64,000 bases of DNA from Xenoacremonium recifei (GCA_012184525.1 WOFQ01000046.1:1-64000), one strand, 5' to 3'; positions 21,863 to 34,787 are shown, numbered from the stretch's first letter. Notes: generated by a model from the sequence alone, not told the origin. A program made the numbers and translations.

Positions 21863-23029
21863 ATGTCTACAAAGGCTTACAACATTGCTTCCATCCCGGG
21901 TGACGGCATCGGAGTAGAGGTGATCGACGAGACTACCCGAGTCCTCCGGTCAATCGAAAAGCGCATCGGAACATTCACACTCAATTTCACATCATACGAT
22001 TGGGGTACCGAGCGATACCAGCACCTTGGTTCGTACATGCCGGAGGATGGATTGGAGATCCTGAAAGAGCACGACGCAATCTTGTTCGGAGCAGTTGGAT
22101 CACCAGGTATTTCAGCCGCCTTATCACATGATAGTCAGAGCTAATCTCCCAGATGTGCCTGATCATGTCTCACTGTGGGGTTTGATCCTCCCCATTCGAA
22201 AACGAGTCAGTACGCTAGGTTTCCGTGCTTGAAGCTCTCTTTAATTCAACAATAGCTCAATCAATATGTCAACGTCCGTCCGATTTCTATTCTTCCCGGA
22301 CTAGCGTCACCTCTCAAGAGCGGCCATAATCTGGACTGGGTCATTGTGCGCGAAAATAGTGAAGGTGAGTATGCTGGTCAAGGGGGAACATCCCACGACG
22401 ACACAGCTTTTGAGATTGCAAACGATGTTGCCGTGTTCACACGCATGGGCATTGAACGCACAATGCGATTCGCGTTTGAGACCGCAGCTTTACGACCCCG
22501 AAAATCGCTTACTATGGTGACCAAGAGCAATGCTCAGAGATACGGCATGGTCTTGTGGGACAAGGTGTTTCATGAGCTTGCTCAACAATATCCGCAGGTC
22601 AAGACAGATAAGATGTTGGTGGATGCAATGACTGTCAGAATGGTGTTGAAGCCGGACTCTCTAGACACTATCGTGGCGACAAACCTGCACGGAGACATTC
22701 TCTCTGACCTCGCTGCTGCTCTGGCGGGCAGTATCGGCGTTGCTCCATCCAGCAGCTTGAACCCTACAAAGGAGTTTCCTAGTCTGTTTGAGCCCATTCA
22801 TGGAAGTGCTCCAGACATTGCTGGCAAAGGTCTCGCCAATCCTGTCGCAACTTTTTGGAGCGCCGCCGAGATGCTACGGTGGTTAGGCGAGTCAACAGCA
22901 GCAGATTTGTTGATGGAAGCCGTAGGGGACACCTTGAGAGAAGGAGTCAAAACAAAAGACCTTGGAGGAAACGCTACCACAATCGATGTGACAAATTCTG
23001 TTATTGAAAGACTGGAGAGAATTAAGTAA
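21863..23029 (+). CDS. Tartrate/D-malate-type decarboxylating dehydrogenase
   Basis: Isocitrate/isopropylmalate dehydrogenase superfamily: NAD-dependent oxidative decarboxylation of a 2-hydroxy acid. Exons 21863-22106, 22153-22205, 22256-23029 give 356 aa. Motifs: IPGDGIGVEV near the start, GAVGSPDVPDHVSLWG (formed by the first splice), RENSEGEYAGQGG, VTKSNAQRYG (catalytic Lys), VDAMTVRMV, NLHGDILSDLAAALAGSIGVAPS (metal-binding Asp) and the cofactor segment EPIHGSAPDIAGKG. DVPDHVSLWG plus the shorter length point to the tartrate/D-malate branch, not to leucine-pathway enzymes. The second intron has a GTCAGT donor. It may work on C4 acids together with the upstream aldehyde dehydrogenase. Confidence 0.9.
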
Positions 23030-23949
23030 GGTAATGATAGGTCGTTTGTCTTGATGCTCCCTGTCTTCTAGTTTGTAGTGAGAAAATATCGAAAACTGCA
23101 GTTGCCCAGACCAGCCCTAGCGATCGCTCCTACTTTTCGGCCAAGCCGCGCCCTTCCTATGTAACAGTGTCCACGGTTTGAGAAGCATCAACAAGGATAA
23201 CCGAGAACCTACAACGATTGCTAATTACTCGCGAGTGAAAGAGTTTGCTCATGTTCCCATATGACACAATGCTTCTGGCTGGCAACGAACTGGGTTTTTT
23301 TTCTGTCCTCGCATCTTCTTCCTAACATGATATTTTCAATCTGACAGACGTAGGCCTGCTGGATTCCGCGTTGTCTTAACGATGCTAAGGCCCGTTAGTG
23401 TATCCCATAATGAGCAAGACCAATTTTCTCACCGACGATCTTTAGTGGTGAACAGCTATTTCAATCTCCAGACTAATAAGCAAAACCATAATTGCAAAAT
23501 TCTGCTCATGCTCCATAAACTTGCCTAAATGCCCCCTCGGATCGACCAATTATGTGAATTGGCGAGCGCCTGTCAGCAGCTTACGCAGGCAGGCCGGATG
23601 TGCTTGGCAGTAAGATGAGGTTCCACCGAAATTACGCGAGCTGGCCATTCATGGCGCGGGATTCGTGCCGGGGTGACGAACTTGATAGTTTATTGCAACG
23701 CACCCCAGCCAAACGTGCCCAGGCTGTGAAATGAGACAGGCGGCAAAAGAGCATGCGACGACTTCGCCAAACGACAAAACTGAACTCCAAGGCATCAGCA
23801 ATGCCTTCCAAGCGACGTCACAGGGTTTCTAGCTCCAAAAGTTCCGGCCCGTATCCGGCCATCTTCGTTGGTTAATGTTCCCAGTCGCTTGGGTCACGAT
23901 TAGGCACGCACCGGCGCAACTAGTCTACGCGGAAAAGTAAGTTGAAGTA

Positions 23950-24259
23950 CGGAGGCGCCTTTCAAAAGTTTTGTCTCAAAGAAAGCTTATATAAGCAGAT
24001 TTGACCAATAAGATAATATCTCATCAAGAGCGCTATTCAGGGTACATCAGGAGAGCACAGCCCGCTGTAACCCTGCTAGAAAAGGTAAAATATTAGTGCT
24101 TTTCAGTTGCTAGGGTGCCCTAAGGGAATCACGGGAGGCCCCTAAAGAGATGAGCTTTAGCGGCTGGACCACTGAAAGCTCTTGTACCTTTGATCTTTGC
24201 AGGGATCAGGGGTTGAGAGCTCTTATCACCCAAGACAAAACTTTTGAAAGGCGCCTCCG
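23950..24259. mobile_element. MITE with perfect 27-bp terminal inverted repeats and TA flanks
   Basis: Left arm 23950-23976 begins CGGAGGCGCC; right arm 24233-24259 ends GGCGCCTCCG. The two are exact reverse complements over 27 bp (30 counting the GTA/TAC outside). Both ends are flanked by TA (23948-23949, 24260-24261), as expected for Tc1/mariner-type insertion. The 310-bp interior has no ORF, so it would be mobilised in trans. Confidence 0.75.
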
Positions 24260-24653
24260 TACGGATTATGCTGTTGATCACTGCTTGTCGTAATTGATTT
24301 CCATCTAAATCACAGTGGGCTCCTGGATATGTCGCACTTATTAAAGACGCGTTTCGGCAAAGACAATGAGAGAAACTCTCCAGCTTCTATGAACTTTCAG
24401 TCTTTTAGGGTATCTCTATACCTGCCGACGTTAAAAATATCAAAGCACTAATAATTACTAGCCCTAGCCAGCCTTACCAGCCATCTAACCAAGTTTAACT
24501 CTCCACAATAAGCATGCATTGCCACAGTCAACTTAAGTTACTTTCAAGGGGCGCGCAGGATTAATGGGGTTGCCTTGGGAGAGATCGTCAACGACCCATG
24601 CATCGCCCTGGGCCAAGGCATGTTGCCACGATAGAGTCTCCTCGTCCTAAATC

Positions 24654-24660
24654 TATATAT
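24654..24660 (+). promoter_or_regulatory. TATA box of the carboxypeptidase
   Basis: TATATAT 75-81 bp before the ATG at 24735. Confidence 0.45.
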
Positions 24661-24734
24661 TGCACGCCTCCCGACTCCTCTTCTACCCAAGAAACAAGAA
24701 AGACCCAGTCCAATTAGAAGTCATTGCGTTGAAC

Positions 24735-26961
24735 ATGAAGCTCTCATTCATTACGACTTTTTTGGCTGCTCTCCAGGGAGCAAGAGTCTCCAATGTGCAA
24801 TCTTCTTTTCTTCCCGAACCCACCGGTCTCAGAGAAGTTCTGTCGGAGCGATGGCCTGGGGCGACCATCTCGTTCAAACAGGTTCGTTCAATGATATATG
24901 ATTTTTACCTTTACATTAACAGCTTCAGACTACAATATGCGAGACAACGCCTGGAGTCAAAGCCTGGAGCGGTTATGTTCATCTCCCTGAAACCCTTCTC
25001 AACAAGGTCGAGAACTTGCATGTAGACTATGATATTAATCTCTTCTTCTGGTATTTTGGTGAGAAAGATGTCATTGATGTTGTATATTACAAGCTAATAG
25101 TCTTAAAGAGTCTCGTCACGATTCGGCTAATGCCCCAACCGCGATGTATTTCGGCGGAGGTCCTGGGTATACATCACTAGACCCTTCCTCAGGATTCCCT
25201 TGCAACATCAACGCCGACTCCAATAGCACAACATTGAACGAATTCTCTTGGAATCAAAAAGTCAACATGCTCTACATCGAACAACCGGTGGGAACTGGTT
25301 TCTCATACTCCCATCGCTTAAATGGAACGGTGAATCTTGCAGCTGAGGATCAGCCTTTCACGCCGCTCAAAGATGGACAATCAATACCTGAGACTAACAA
25401 TACCATTGTCCTGGCTACCATGGACGAGAGATCAGCTAGGACAACCCAAAACACAACTCAGCAGGCGGCCCGTACTATCTGGCAGTTTGCACAGGTGTGG
25501 TTTCAGGAGTAAGACTGTTTACTTTTCTTTCCTATACTGATCTAACAACAAAACAGATTTCCCGAACATAAGACGAGGAATAAGGAAATTTCAATCTGGG
25601 GCAACTCTGTAAGACACTCTGCACCAATGACTTCCAGGAACCAGCTAATCAATGGGCTTCCCTCTTCAGTATGGCGGTTGGTGGGGTACAGGCTTCGTCT
25701 CGAACTTCATCGATCAGAACAAACTGATTGCCGCCGGGAAACACCCAAATGTAAATGCCACGAGAATCCCAATCTCCATGCTTGGAATCGAGAATGGGTG
25801 CATCGAGATGCGCTCACAAGCTATGGGGTTCCCCCATTTGGCCTTCAATAATACGTATGGGATCGAGGTCTACGGGGAGGATGTCTATAATGAGCTTATG
25901 CACAAGATCACCGCTCCGAAGGTAGGATGCTGGGCTCTGCTTGACCAATGCAGGGCTCTCGCTGCTGAAGGAGATCCCCATGGATTGGGCAACAACTCTA
26001 CCGTCAACGAAGCATGCGCTGCAGCCTCAGGAGTATGCTTTGGTGAGGTGGTATACGGATATAAAATATTCTCTAATGTGAGTCCTCTATACGAGGTGCA
26101 TTTTGGATTTCTTTTCCATTGGAGCCCCTTATATCCTGGTTCTTTCAACTTTCCCCAAGAACGCTCTAACTTTCTGGTTCATAGCGATCAACATTTGATA
26201 TCACGGTATCCAACATTACGTCCGACATGCCAAACTACTATGCTGGTTTCTTCAATCAGCGATGGGTTCAAGAAGACCTTGGGGTTCGAGTCAACTTCAC
26301 CGAAAATGATTACACGTATCAAGTCCAGATGTTTGAGAAAACAGGCGACGGGATGAGACGTGATCTCTCTATAGTCGAACATATCCTGGATTCCGAAATC
26401 GGGATCGCCTTTATATACGGCGACCGTGACTACGTTTGCAATTGTAAGTATAATAGGCTGATATATGGTGTCGCGAACTTCAAGCACAATTTGCTCACAA
26501 TCAGATCAGGGATTGGTGTGGAAAACCTTACTCTCCATATGAACTACCATTCGTCAGAGGCATTCCGCTCAGCAGGATATGCTCATCTTGTTACCAATTC
26601 ATCTTACAACGGCGGTCTGGTCAGACAACATGACAAGGTTTCTTTCTCGAGAGTCTTTGAGGCCGGGCATGCTACAGCCCATTATCAGCCGGAAACTGTC
26701 TACAAAATCTTCGAGCGCAGCATCTTCGGCATGGATGTTGCGACAGGCAAGGTCAAGACATGCAAGGAATACAGTTCTCGAGGTCCATTAAGCAGCTGGG
26801 CGACGAAGAATAAAGTGCCCACCACATCACCAGACAATGAATGCTACCTCTACGTTGCTTCTGATACCTGCACTCCAGAACAGATTCAGGCTTTGGAAGA
26901 TGATACAGCGGTTATCGAGGACTTCATTATAAAGTCACCTCCTGGAACTGGCCTATTTTGA
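24735..26961 (+). CDS. Secreted serine carboxypeptidase (family S10)
   Basis: Removes C-terminal residues from peptides, probably extracellular. Exons 24735-24881, 24929-25058, 25109-25508, 25557-25608, 25670-26077, 26185-26443, 26510-26961 give 615 aa. An N-terminal signal peptide is visible (MKLSFITTFLAALQGARVSN). MYFGGGPGYTS is the oxyanion region; the nucleophile Ser is in GNSYGG (usual GESYGG, Glu to Asn), Asp in YGDRDYVCN and His in FEAGHATAHYQP. Many N-x-S/T sequons support secretion. Intron 6 (26444-26509, 66 nt) has no stop in frame; splicing it gives CNWIGVENL, the family sequence. Intron 2 ends in AAG. No regulator or transporter is clearly linked to it. Confidence 0.92.
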
Positions 26962-27963
26962 GCAAAGCTTCGGTCGAAGGTTGCTGTAGACTAAGGTCTT
27001 GGATCTTTGTTATTGGCCACCGGTTTCCACCTCTCAATTGACTCGAGCTGGGGGCAATGACGCTTTCGACTCTTCTCCGTATCAATACAATTCTACCAAT
27101 ATATGTATCAATATCCGTATAAATTCCATTATTTTCTTACTTGAATGGCTTTTAGAGTTATAGAGACTAGGGAGATCATTATCACTAACCTGACAAATGC
27201 CACTAAGTGCAAGCCGCGGGCCAAACAAACTTCACTTGGTTGCGTCACCACCCCCTTGCGCATGTTGAGGATCCAACCCATTCTAAGGTCCTGTCTTGCG
27301 GTCCCAATTATTCCCTACAAACGCCTTTCCATTGCTTTCATTCCTAATCTTAGGGCTTCATGGATCGCGCATCGCTTTGCTGGAACCAGCGCCCCTCAAT
27401 TAGCAAGGGTCTGATTGAACTTGCCGGACAGCCTTGAACCGACATCTCCCTACCCTATAGGGTGTCAGGAATGCATCACTATGAAGGAGTCTCGATACGT
27501 TTGAGACACGGCTCTGTTAACTTTGCTACCCCAGGAAGAAGATTTAAGGTAATTTCTACCCATGAACAGGCATTAGTATGGCTTTTTTTTTTTTCACGTA
27601 CCCTCCATTTGCGACACAAGTACTTCGGTCCGAAATGCGGGACTGAAGCTTCCACAGAAGAAACAACTTTCTTCATACCTTCTTCCATTATAACTCCCAT
27701 GTCATACGTTGTTCTTCTCGCTAGTAACTTTCTTATGATGCTTACATTTAATGTTTTGTCCTTTGGCACGATGTCTTCACTAGTCGAAGAATCACGCGCG
27801 TGACTCGCGGACCGAGCCTCCGTGATCGATGCGGGGAAACCTTCACTTCCTTCGTCTGTGGCCGTGGCAAGTCATTCTCGTCGCATATTCTTCGTTCGTG
27901 TCATGAACCTATGGCTTGATTCTTCTCCCGTCTAGAACCAAGACGTTCCATCCGCCATACGTG
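26962..27963. other. Intergenic stretch
   Basis: About 1 kb between the carboxypeptidase and the region C regulator. A poly-T tract lies near 27583. No gene or repeat recognised. Confidence 0.6.
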
Positions 27964-30297
27964 ATGGCCTCCTCCGTTTTTAAACCATCTTCGGCCGCTT
28001 CAGTGACGAGGGGACGATCTGGATGCTTGAACTGTCGCAAGCGAAGGAAAAAATGTGACCCATCCCTCCAACCCCGCAAAATATTATCCGCTTGTCTAAC
28101 ATTTTAACAGGTGATGAAAAGAAACCATCTTGTGTTAGATGTCAGAAGCATGGTAACCACTGTCAATGGCAACCCGATTTTACTTTCCGCGTTGGCGGTC
28201 TCGACTCACACCACCCATCAATGATACAATCATCCGCTCGAAAGAGGTCATCGCATATGGACTTGAAGGAAAGCTATAGACTCTTGCTGCATCTGCCAGG
28301 CCTTCGATATTAACGCTTCTGCAAATTAGATCGTGGATGTCACGTTTGGCCCCGGAGGACCGAAGAAAACTCGACGAAATATTTTTCATGAAGACACGAC
28401 CGTCGCCTCCGATGATGTTACAACCGACATGCAGTTGCAGTCGGAGATGACACGCGATTCGCCACTTGTCAGTGAGGCACCGCATGTCCCAGTGACCCAG
28501 ACTGGTGGCCATCCGACCGAAATTCATCCTTCAGTCCAGAATCAGCCTTCTAATGCTGCCGACCGAGAGGAAACAAGCGCAGGACGATCAGATCAACCTC
28601 ACGACATCCCAACAAGCGCGGTGGCTCCGGCGATCATAAGAGATCCAGTTTGCTTGCCATCGGAAAACCACCAATGGGATGATACAATCACTGGTCAGAA
28701 CACATCATTCTTGACCACTGCATTGGCACAAAGTCCATTCCCAGGCGGAAGAAATGTTTCCACCACGAGATCAACGTCACAGGAGGACAGCCCTGCTAGC
28801 CGCGAGTCTCTGAACCTGGAGATCCTGGATTACCTTGCCTCGAACCCTGGCAACTTGGACCTCCTCGTTAATAACTCGTGGGCGCAGCCTTCTGCGGGAT
28901 CAGATGGCTTAAGTGAGACATTGTACGGTCTTCCGGCTCCTGCATCTGTGACTGGTAGCTCCCCCGACCCTTACGTGGCATATTATCACGACGCTGTTTA
29001 TAAGGAACTTCGCTCCCAACTCCACGACCAAATGGTAAAGACCGCAAGAAACATGGCCTTGACACGCCATGGCAGTGCTGAGCCTCCAGCTCAACCCCCT
29101 GCGGCACAAAGACATGAGCTGGACTTCTCTGCGAGTTCTCTTGGAGGTCGAAGTGAGTTGGCAAAGTTTCACATCACCGTCAAACGACGAATCGAACTAT
29201 GGCAGAATTATCTTGACGAGATTGCGCCATGGCTTGACATGTTTGATAACGGCCACCAATGGCGTAACACAGTGGCCCATATGGCCCAGCGTGTTGAATG
29301 TCTTCAGTACTCGCTCCTCGCCCTGTCTGCCTGTCAACAGGAGCGCAAGAATCCCGGAAAAACACACACCGAGAGCTTGAATCTCTATCAAGAGGCAATT
29401 CGCTTGATAATTGTACAACTCCCCACACTTTCCACTGAAGTCATAGCAGCTTGTGTTTTACTCTGCGTCCTCGAGATGATGCGTTCTTCTCCTCGCTCGT
29501 GGGGGAAACATTTGGATGGCTGCGCCATATTGTTTGAAGCCGGAGGCATCAATGGAGCTATGGGAGGCGTGGGGGAGGTCCTTTTCTGGACCTTTGCTCG
29601 AATGGACGTTTACAAAGCATTCATTGACGACACCATCACAACTGTCCCTACCAATCGATGGTTTATCTCGGCTGACTCCATGTCGGAGGCTGTCCGCCAG
29701 TTTAAAGGGAAACCAGGAAGTGATAGTTATGCGAACTATGGCGTGTTTCTAGGCGCTGGAGTGGTCAACATCTTATCGAACAAAGGTTCATCATGGGCCC
29801 TATCTGATACCAACGACTATGCAACCTTTATCTCTCGCTGGAAGGCAATGTATGATCTTCTTGAAGGATGGTATAACGACAGACCGGAAGAGATGAGACC
29901 TTTGATGTACATCCCATCAACAAAAACCGATGCTCACTCACCATTTAGCACGATATTGTACAGCACACCTCCCGGAATAAGTGGCAATCAAATGTACCAC
30001 GCCTCAATGATCCTCCTGCTTCAAGATAAACCAAAAGAGATCACTATCGCCAAATCACATAAGTCCATGTTGTGGCATGCTCGGCAGATTTGCGGCATAG
30101 CTTTGTCTAATAGCGATCATGGGGCATTGATTCATGCGCTCCAGCCAATTTACATCGCGGGAAGGCTCATGTCGCATCACTCTGAACACAAAGCTATTTT
30201 AGATATACTGAAGCGAGTTGAAGCTGAGACAGGGTGGTCAACTTCGTGGCGAGCGAAGGATCTTCAGGATTTCTGGGGAGCTTGTGATGAGCCATGA
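27964..30297 (+). CDS. Zn2Cys6 transcription factor of region C
   Basis: Nuclear regulator. Proposed exons 27964-28054, 28111-28190, 28330-30297 give 712 aa. The first splice creates the cluster C21-x2-C24-x6-C31-x6-C38-x2-C41-x6-C48. The second intron is less sure: the only donor that keeps frame with the TAG acceptor at 28329 is the weak GTTGGC at 28191, giving a 139-nt intron and the joint FTFR/IVDVTFGPGGPKKTRR. The long C-terminal part is of the fungal-specific transcription factor type, with LLALSACQQER and an LCVLEMMRSSPRSWGKHLDGCAILF segment resembling fungal regulators that follow a GAL4-type finger. The next genes (aldehyde dehydrogenase, sugar transporter, alcohol dehydrogenase) are plausible targets. 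Confidence 0.82.
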
Positions 30298-30558
30298 TTC
30301 ACATTGCTTCAGTTGCTATGTATTTTATATTTCCTCTTGAGTAACATATTTAAAACTAGCTTCGCCTTGACGCTCTTACCCAAAGCCTGTGAGGACTCAT
30401 ATAGGACTGTGAAGTGATGTTGATCTTTTCAGTAGATATCTTCACTCACCGCTTTCCAAGCGGTTTTCAAAGGGTTGACGCTGGTTAAGCAGGATTGATG
30501 CTTCAGTTGGTCGAAAGTCAGTTCAAACATCTTGCAAGTGTACAAGCGGGTGAAAGTC

Positions 30559-32301
30559 TTACTTAATCTGAATTGTCTTGGTTTGAAGGTACTCGTTCAG
30601 TCCTTCCAAGCCGCCCTCTCTACCGTATCCTGACTGCTTTACGCCACCAAAAGGAGTGTCAGGGGCAGGGAAGTACCAATCATTAATCGCAATGGTTCCA
30701 GCCTCGATCTCCCTGGTCACACGAAGAGCTCGACTGATACATTTGGTGTAAACACAGGCTGTCATTTTGCTGTCAGCAAGAAAACCTTACACTCGTGTAA
30801 GAAGGGCAGGACCTACCGGATAATCCGTATATGCTATCGTTAGCCAGCTTGATAGCCTCTTCTTCTGTCTTGAAGGTTTGAATGGTAACAACGGGGCCAA
30901 ACACTTCTTCTCGGACAATTCTTGAATTGCTGGGAGTGTTTCTGAAGATTGTAGGCTCAACGAATAGACCGCCATGGCCTCTTTGCACGCCTCCAGTTAC
31001 CAGCTCTCCGTCCTTTTTTCCGACCTCTAAGAACTCCATCACACGCTTGAACTGTGTCTGGTCTGCGATTGGGCCGACTATAGTGTTCTTATCTGATGGG
31101 TCACCGATTGCGCCGTTCTTGCTTGCTTCCTCAAATGACTTCTTTAAAAGGTCGACGAAGTTGTCAGCAATGCTTTCTTGGACGAAGATACGTGATGCCA
31201 TCTATTCCCGAGTTTAATTAGCACTCTAAAGGGTCCAGTGATGGAATGATTAAGCATCATACCGCACAGATCTGGCCACTGTTTGCAAGAATGCCGTCTT
31301 TAGATCTGGGGCGGAATTAGTAGCAGGCTTCTACCATAGCTAGCTTTCTGTCCACTCACCTAGCAACAGCAAGGCCAACATCAGCATCATCGAAAATAAC
31401 AGATGGAGACTTGCCACCAAGCTCCAGGGATACTCTCTTCAAATTGCTTTTGGCAGCGTATTCTTGAATTTTGCGTCCAGTTGCGGTACTCCCCGTGAAT
31501 GCAATCTGGCGAATCTCCATATGTGAAGCCAACAATTGACCTGTCTTCCCCCCACCATTGATAATATTGATTGTACCGGGAGGAAAGCATTGTTTGATCA
31601 ACGGCCCGAGAGCGAGAGATCCAAGGGGGGCCTTTTCGGATGGTTTAAAGACGACTGTGTTTCCGGCCGCCAGGGCGGGCTATCATGGTATGGTTAATTA
31701 AGATGACGAGATGTTTTCTACAGGAACAAGCCCAAAGCGAAACTTACAGCAGCTTTCCAGGCGAATAGGATTGCAGAAACGTTCCAAGCACCAATTCCAG
31801 CACAGACACCAATAGGTTCTTTATGAATGATTTTATACCGCCCTGCTGAAGTCGGGTACATAGTTTCGCCAACGATCTTGTCAGCCAGGCCAGCATAATA
31901 AGTGAAAAGGTCAGCCCCTTGCTTGTAGCCGCCGCTTTGTGTTGCGATTGCTGATCCCATTGCCTTGGTTTCTAGTAGCCCGATCTCGTCAGCCTGTTCG
32001 CGAATCAAGTCTGCAAACTTAAGCATTGCTTTCGCTCGATCGGTCGGATCCATCTTCCCCCAAGTTCCTTTGAATGCCTTTTGTGCGGCATCTACAGCAG
32101 CATCGACATCGGCTTCCCCTGCGGCATGGATTTGGTCGGAAACAAGGGATCCGTCAGTCGGGTTATACACGGACAACAATTCGCGAGACTTCGCATCCAC
32201 GAACTACAGAGAATCACTGTGTCAATCATAGCACTAAGAACAATCTTGCTAAGTGTAATCACCTCATTGTTAATGAACAGTCGCGTCTCAAAATTAGCCA
32301 T
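30559..32301 (-). CDS. NAD(P)-dependent aldehyde dehydrogenase
   Basis: Aldehyde dehydrogenase superfamily. Exons (minus) 32301-32263, 32203-31748, 31679-31360, 31305-31263, 31201-30817, 30758-30559 give 480 aa. Motifs: GAWNVSAILFAWKAAPALAAGN, KPSEKAP, cofactor FTGSTATGRKIQ, catalytic Glu in LELGGKSPSVIFDDAD, catalytic Cys in NSGQICAMASR (split between two small exons) and DTPFGGVKQSGYGREGG. Exon 4 is only 43 nt. It diverges from the sugar transporter over a 679-bp shared promoter and lies between the regulator and the alcohol dehydrogenase, which supports an alcohol-to-aldehyde-to-acid route. Substrate not assigned. Confidence 0.92.
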
Positions 32302-32980
32302 TTTGTAGAGTTTGAGGAGGGTAATAATTGTCTAAGATGGTTGTTTCAAAAGGGAACGCACACCAGGTCTATGGTGCGTAATATAGCACGAGATATCATC
32401 CACAGAACCACTGACAGCATGCACACAGGAAGGCGATTTCCATTTTCAGCAATCCTGCTGGACTCTCTGATGACCAGGGCCGTGTTGGAACCCGAGAGTG
32501 CCTCCAGTCCGACGATCGACAGATCCCCCTTGTTCCCCGCATTCTAAGGCCTGTGGTCCCTTCGCTTAAAGGACTCCGTTCGAGGGAGGGATCTATGTCT
32601 CCTTTGGGGAATTCGAAATTTCCGTTTCGAGTTACTTTACCGCCGCCCTCGAGAATAAAGGCCAAGCTGTAGCCTGATCAGATTCCCGTGACCCGGACCG
32701 AGCACCGAGTACTTTGCGAACTGTCGTAGTATTGCTGGATTTGTATGGGTCCGGTCTCCACGAAACCCCGGATTTTGGCTGCAGGAGCTGGGTTGCGGAG
32801 TATCGAATCCCCAGAAAACCTCTGAGAATTGAACCATGAAATCTATAGATAGCCGCTGTTCTCTGCCCAGCAATCTCTCGTAACTTCTTCTCCATCACCA
32901 AGGGTTCTGGAGGACACACATAGAACCTCGTCAACGTCAGAACTTGCGTGACTATTTCAATTCGTGCCAAATTGTTCACA
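32302..32980. promoter_or_regulatory. Divergent ALDH/transporter promoter region
   Basis: 679 bp shared by two divergent starts. It holds CCGG-rich words, including CCCCGGATTTT near 32773 that fits a CreA-type SYGGRG site. No gene inside. Confidence 0.4.
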
Positions 32981-34787
32981 ATGGGTATCAAACTTCGTGG
33001 CCCGGCCCTGTATCGGCTGATGCAAGTTGTCAGCGGCCTGTCATTCTGTATGTACGGCTATGATGCGGGCGTCGTGGGCGGCATGTTGCTTCACAAGCCT
33101 TTCCAAGATGCCATGGGCAATCCGACCGGTCCTTGGATTTATCCCATGATCGTGGCCTCGTAAGTTTCACACCCGAGGCAAAACTTATTCCATTCCGTCA
33201 ACATTCGGCTGAGCCAACATAGGTACGATCTCGCAGCATTCTGCACCTCTATCGTAATCGCAACTTTCACCATGAAGATCGGACGTCGAGGAACCATTAT
33301 AATGGGCAACCTAGTGGCTATTATTGGCGCAATCATTCAAGCCAGTTCCTATGGTGTTCCGCAAATGATTGTGGGAAGGCTTTTGACTGGGTTTGCCATT
33401 GGCTCTATCTCGAGTTCGGTGCCAGCCTATTTGACCGAATGCGGCAGCAAATTGGACGACCGTGGTCCTGCCAATGCAGTCAATGCTATGTTTCTGATGG
33501 GAGGAGTTCCACTTGCTTATTGTAGGTTACAGCCCTCGAGCGATATGGTACCAGTCACTGCTAGGACAATTCTGATCAGAAATGAAGGGATTGACTACGG
33601 ATTTGTTCACTGGGATGCGCAAGCCAGCTGGCGCATTCCCGTCATTTTGCAATGCTGTTTCGCCATACCCGCCGCTACGACGATGTTCTTTCTTCCCGAT
33701 ACGCCCCGATGGTACTACGCTCGAAATAGGCACGAAGAAGGCGATGCAGCACTCTGTCAGCTTTATGATAAGGAGCTCGACTCCGAGGCAGTCCAAGCCA
33801 CAAAGCGGCATATCATCACTGCTATCGATATTGAACTGGAAGCTGATGCGAGTATTTCCTGGCAACAGTTCCTCACCCTTGGCATCGTGGATAATACGAA
33901 GCTTAAGATCATCCGTCGTTTGGTCATTTGCTTTTGGCTTCCCATGGTATAGTTGAAGCATTTCACTCTAGGAATAAACTTGAGCTGACTCAGGACCAGC
34001 TCGGAGAATGGATGGGCATCAGTCTCATTGCTTACTTCGCACCAGTAATACTAAGCGGCATCGGCACATCGTCGTCCACGAATGCTGTGATATCGGGAGT
34101 TTTGAGTACATGCATGTTTTTGGGAACGATCCCCGTATACTGGTATGTAGGCTCGGATCCTAAAATCCATGCATGGGTTATTCAAGATACTGAGTCTTTT
34201 TCCAGGACAATTGAACGCTTCGGGCGCAGATCGACCATGTTGTACAGCGCCATTGCTTCATCGCTGCTTTTCGTGATTTTTATTGTCCTAGTGGCAGTAG
34301 GTGGCGAAGGAGCCCAATGGGCCGCAGTGGTCATGTTATTTATCAACACATTCATCCAATCGTACGGTTGGCAAGCCACCAAATTCCTTTACAGTAGTGA
34401 GATCGCACCGCTGGAGTATCGACATATTGGTGGTGCTTTCTTCTCTAGTGGCGAATGGCTAATGGTGTTTATCACGGTATTTGCCTCGCCGATTGGACTG
34501 GACTCATGCGGTTGGCCTTTCTGGTTCTTCATTCTAGCGGGAAACATCGTCGCTGTGGTCTTTGTCTGGCTGCTTTGCCCAGAAACCGCAGGAAAAACTC
34601 TTGAGCAAGGTAAGGTTCTGTTTTCATTGGTAGAAGGAACTTAGGGGACTAACTTCTGCCAGTTGATTATCTCTTCATCGGGCATGGGTTCCCAGGCCTA
34701 CGTCGAGTTGAGGCCCCCGACGTTGACCAACTTGAGAAGGAGATGGCACATTCCCACGTCGAGATTGCGGACGAGACCGACAAATAG
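32981..34787 (+). CDS. MFS sugar transporter of region C
   Basis: Plasma-membrane sugar:H+ symporter family. Exons 32981-33159, 33223-33521, 33588-33946, 33994-34142, 34206-34609, 34663-34787 give 504 aa. Motifs: CMYGYDAGVVGGM in TM1, MKIGRRGTIIMG, GRLLTGFAIGS, PDTPRWYYARNRHEEG, WTIERFGRRSTMLYS (made by intron 4), SSEIAPLEYRHIG and PETAGKTLEQVDYLF. Intron 4 (34143-34205, 63 nt) has no stop in frame, so the unspliced message stays open but interrupts a conserved membrane-loop motif. Intron 2 uses an AAG acceptor. Substrate unknown; context suggests a sugar or polyol handled by the neighbouring dehydrogenases. Confidence 0.9.

Larger units (their letters stand above)
23030..24734. other. Long intergenic stretch holding a MITE
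   Basis: 1.7 kb without a credible gene. The 310-bp MITE at 23950-24259 is the only structured element. The promoter of the carboxypeptidase occupies the right end. Confidence 0.6.

Noticed and set aside
24085..24460. 11-bp inverted words (TATTAGTGCTT / AAGCACTAATA) straddling the MITE
   Set aside because: Too short and not bounded by a target duplication; the 27-bp arms define the element better.
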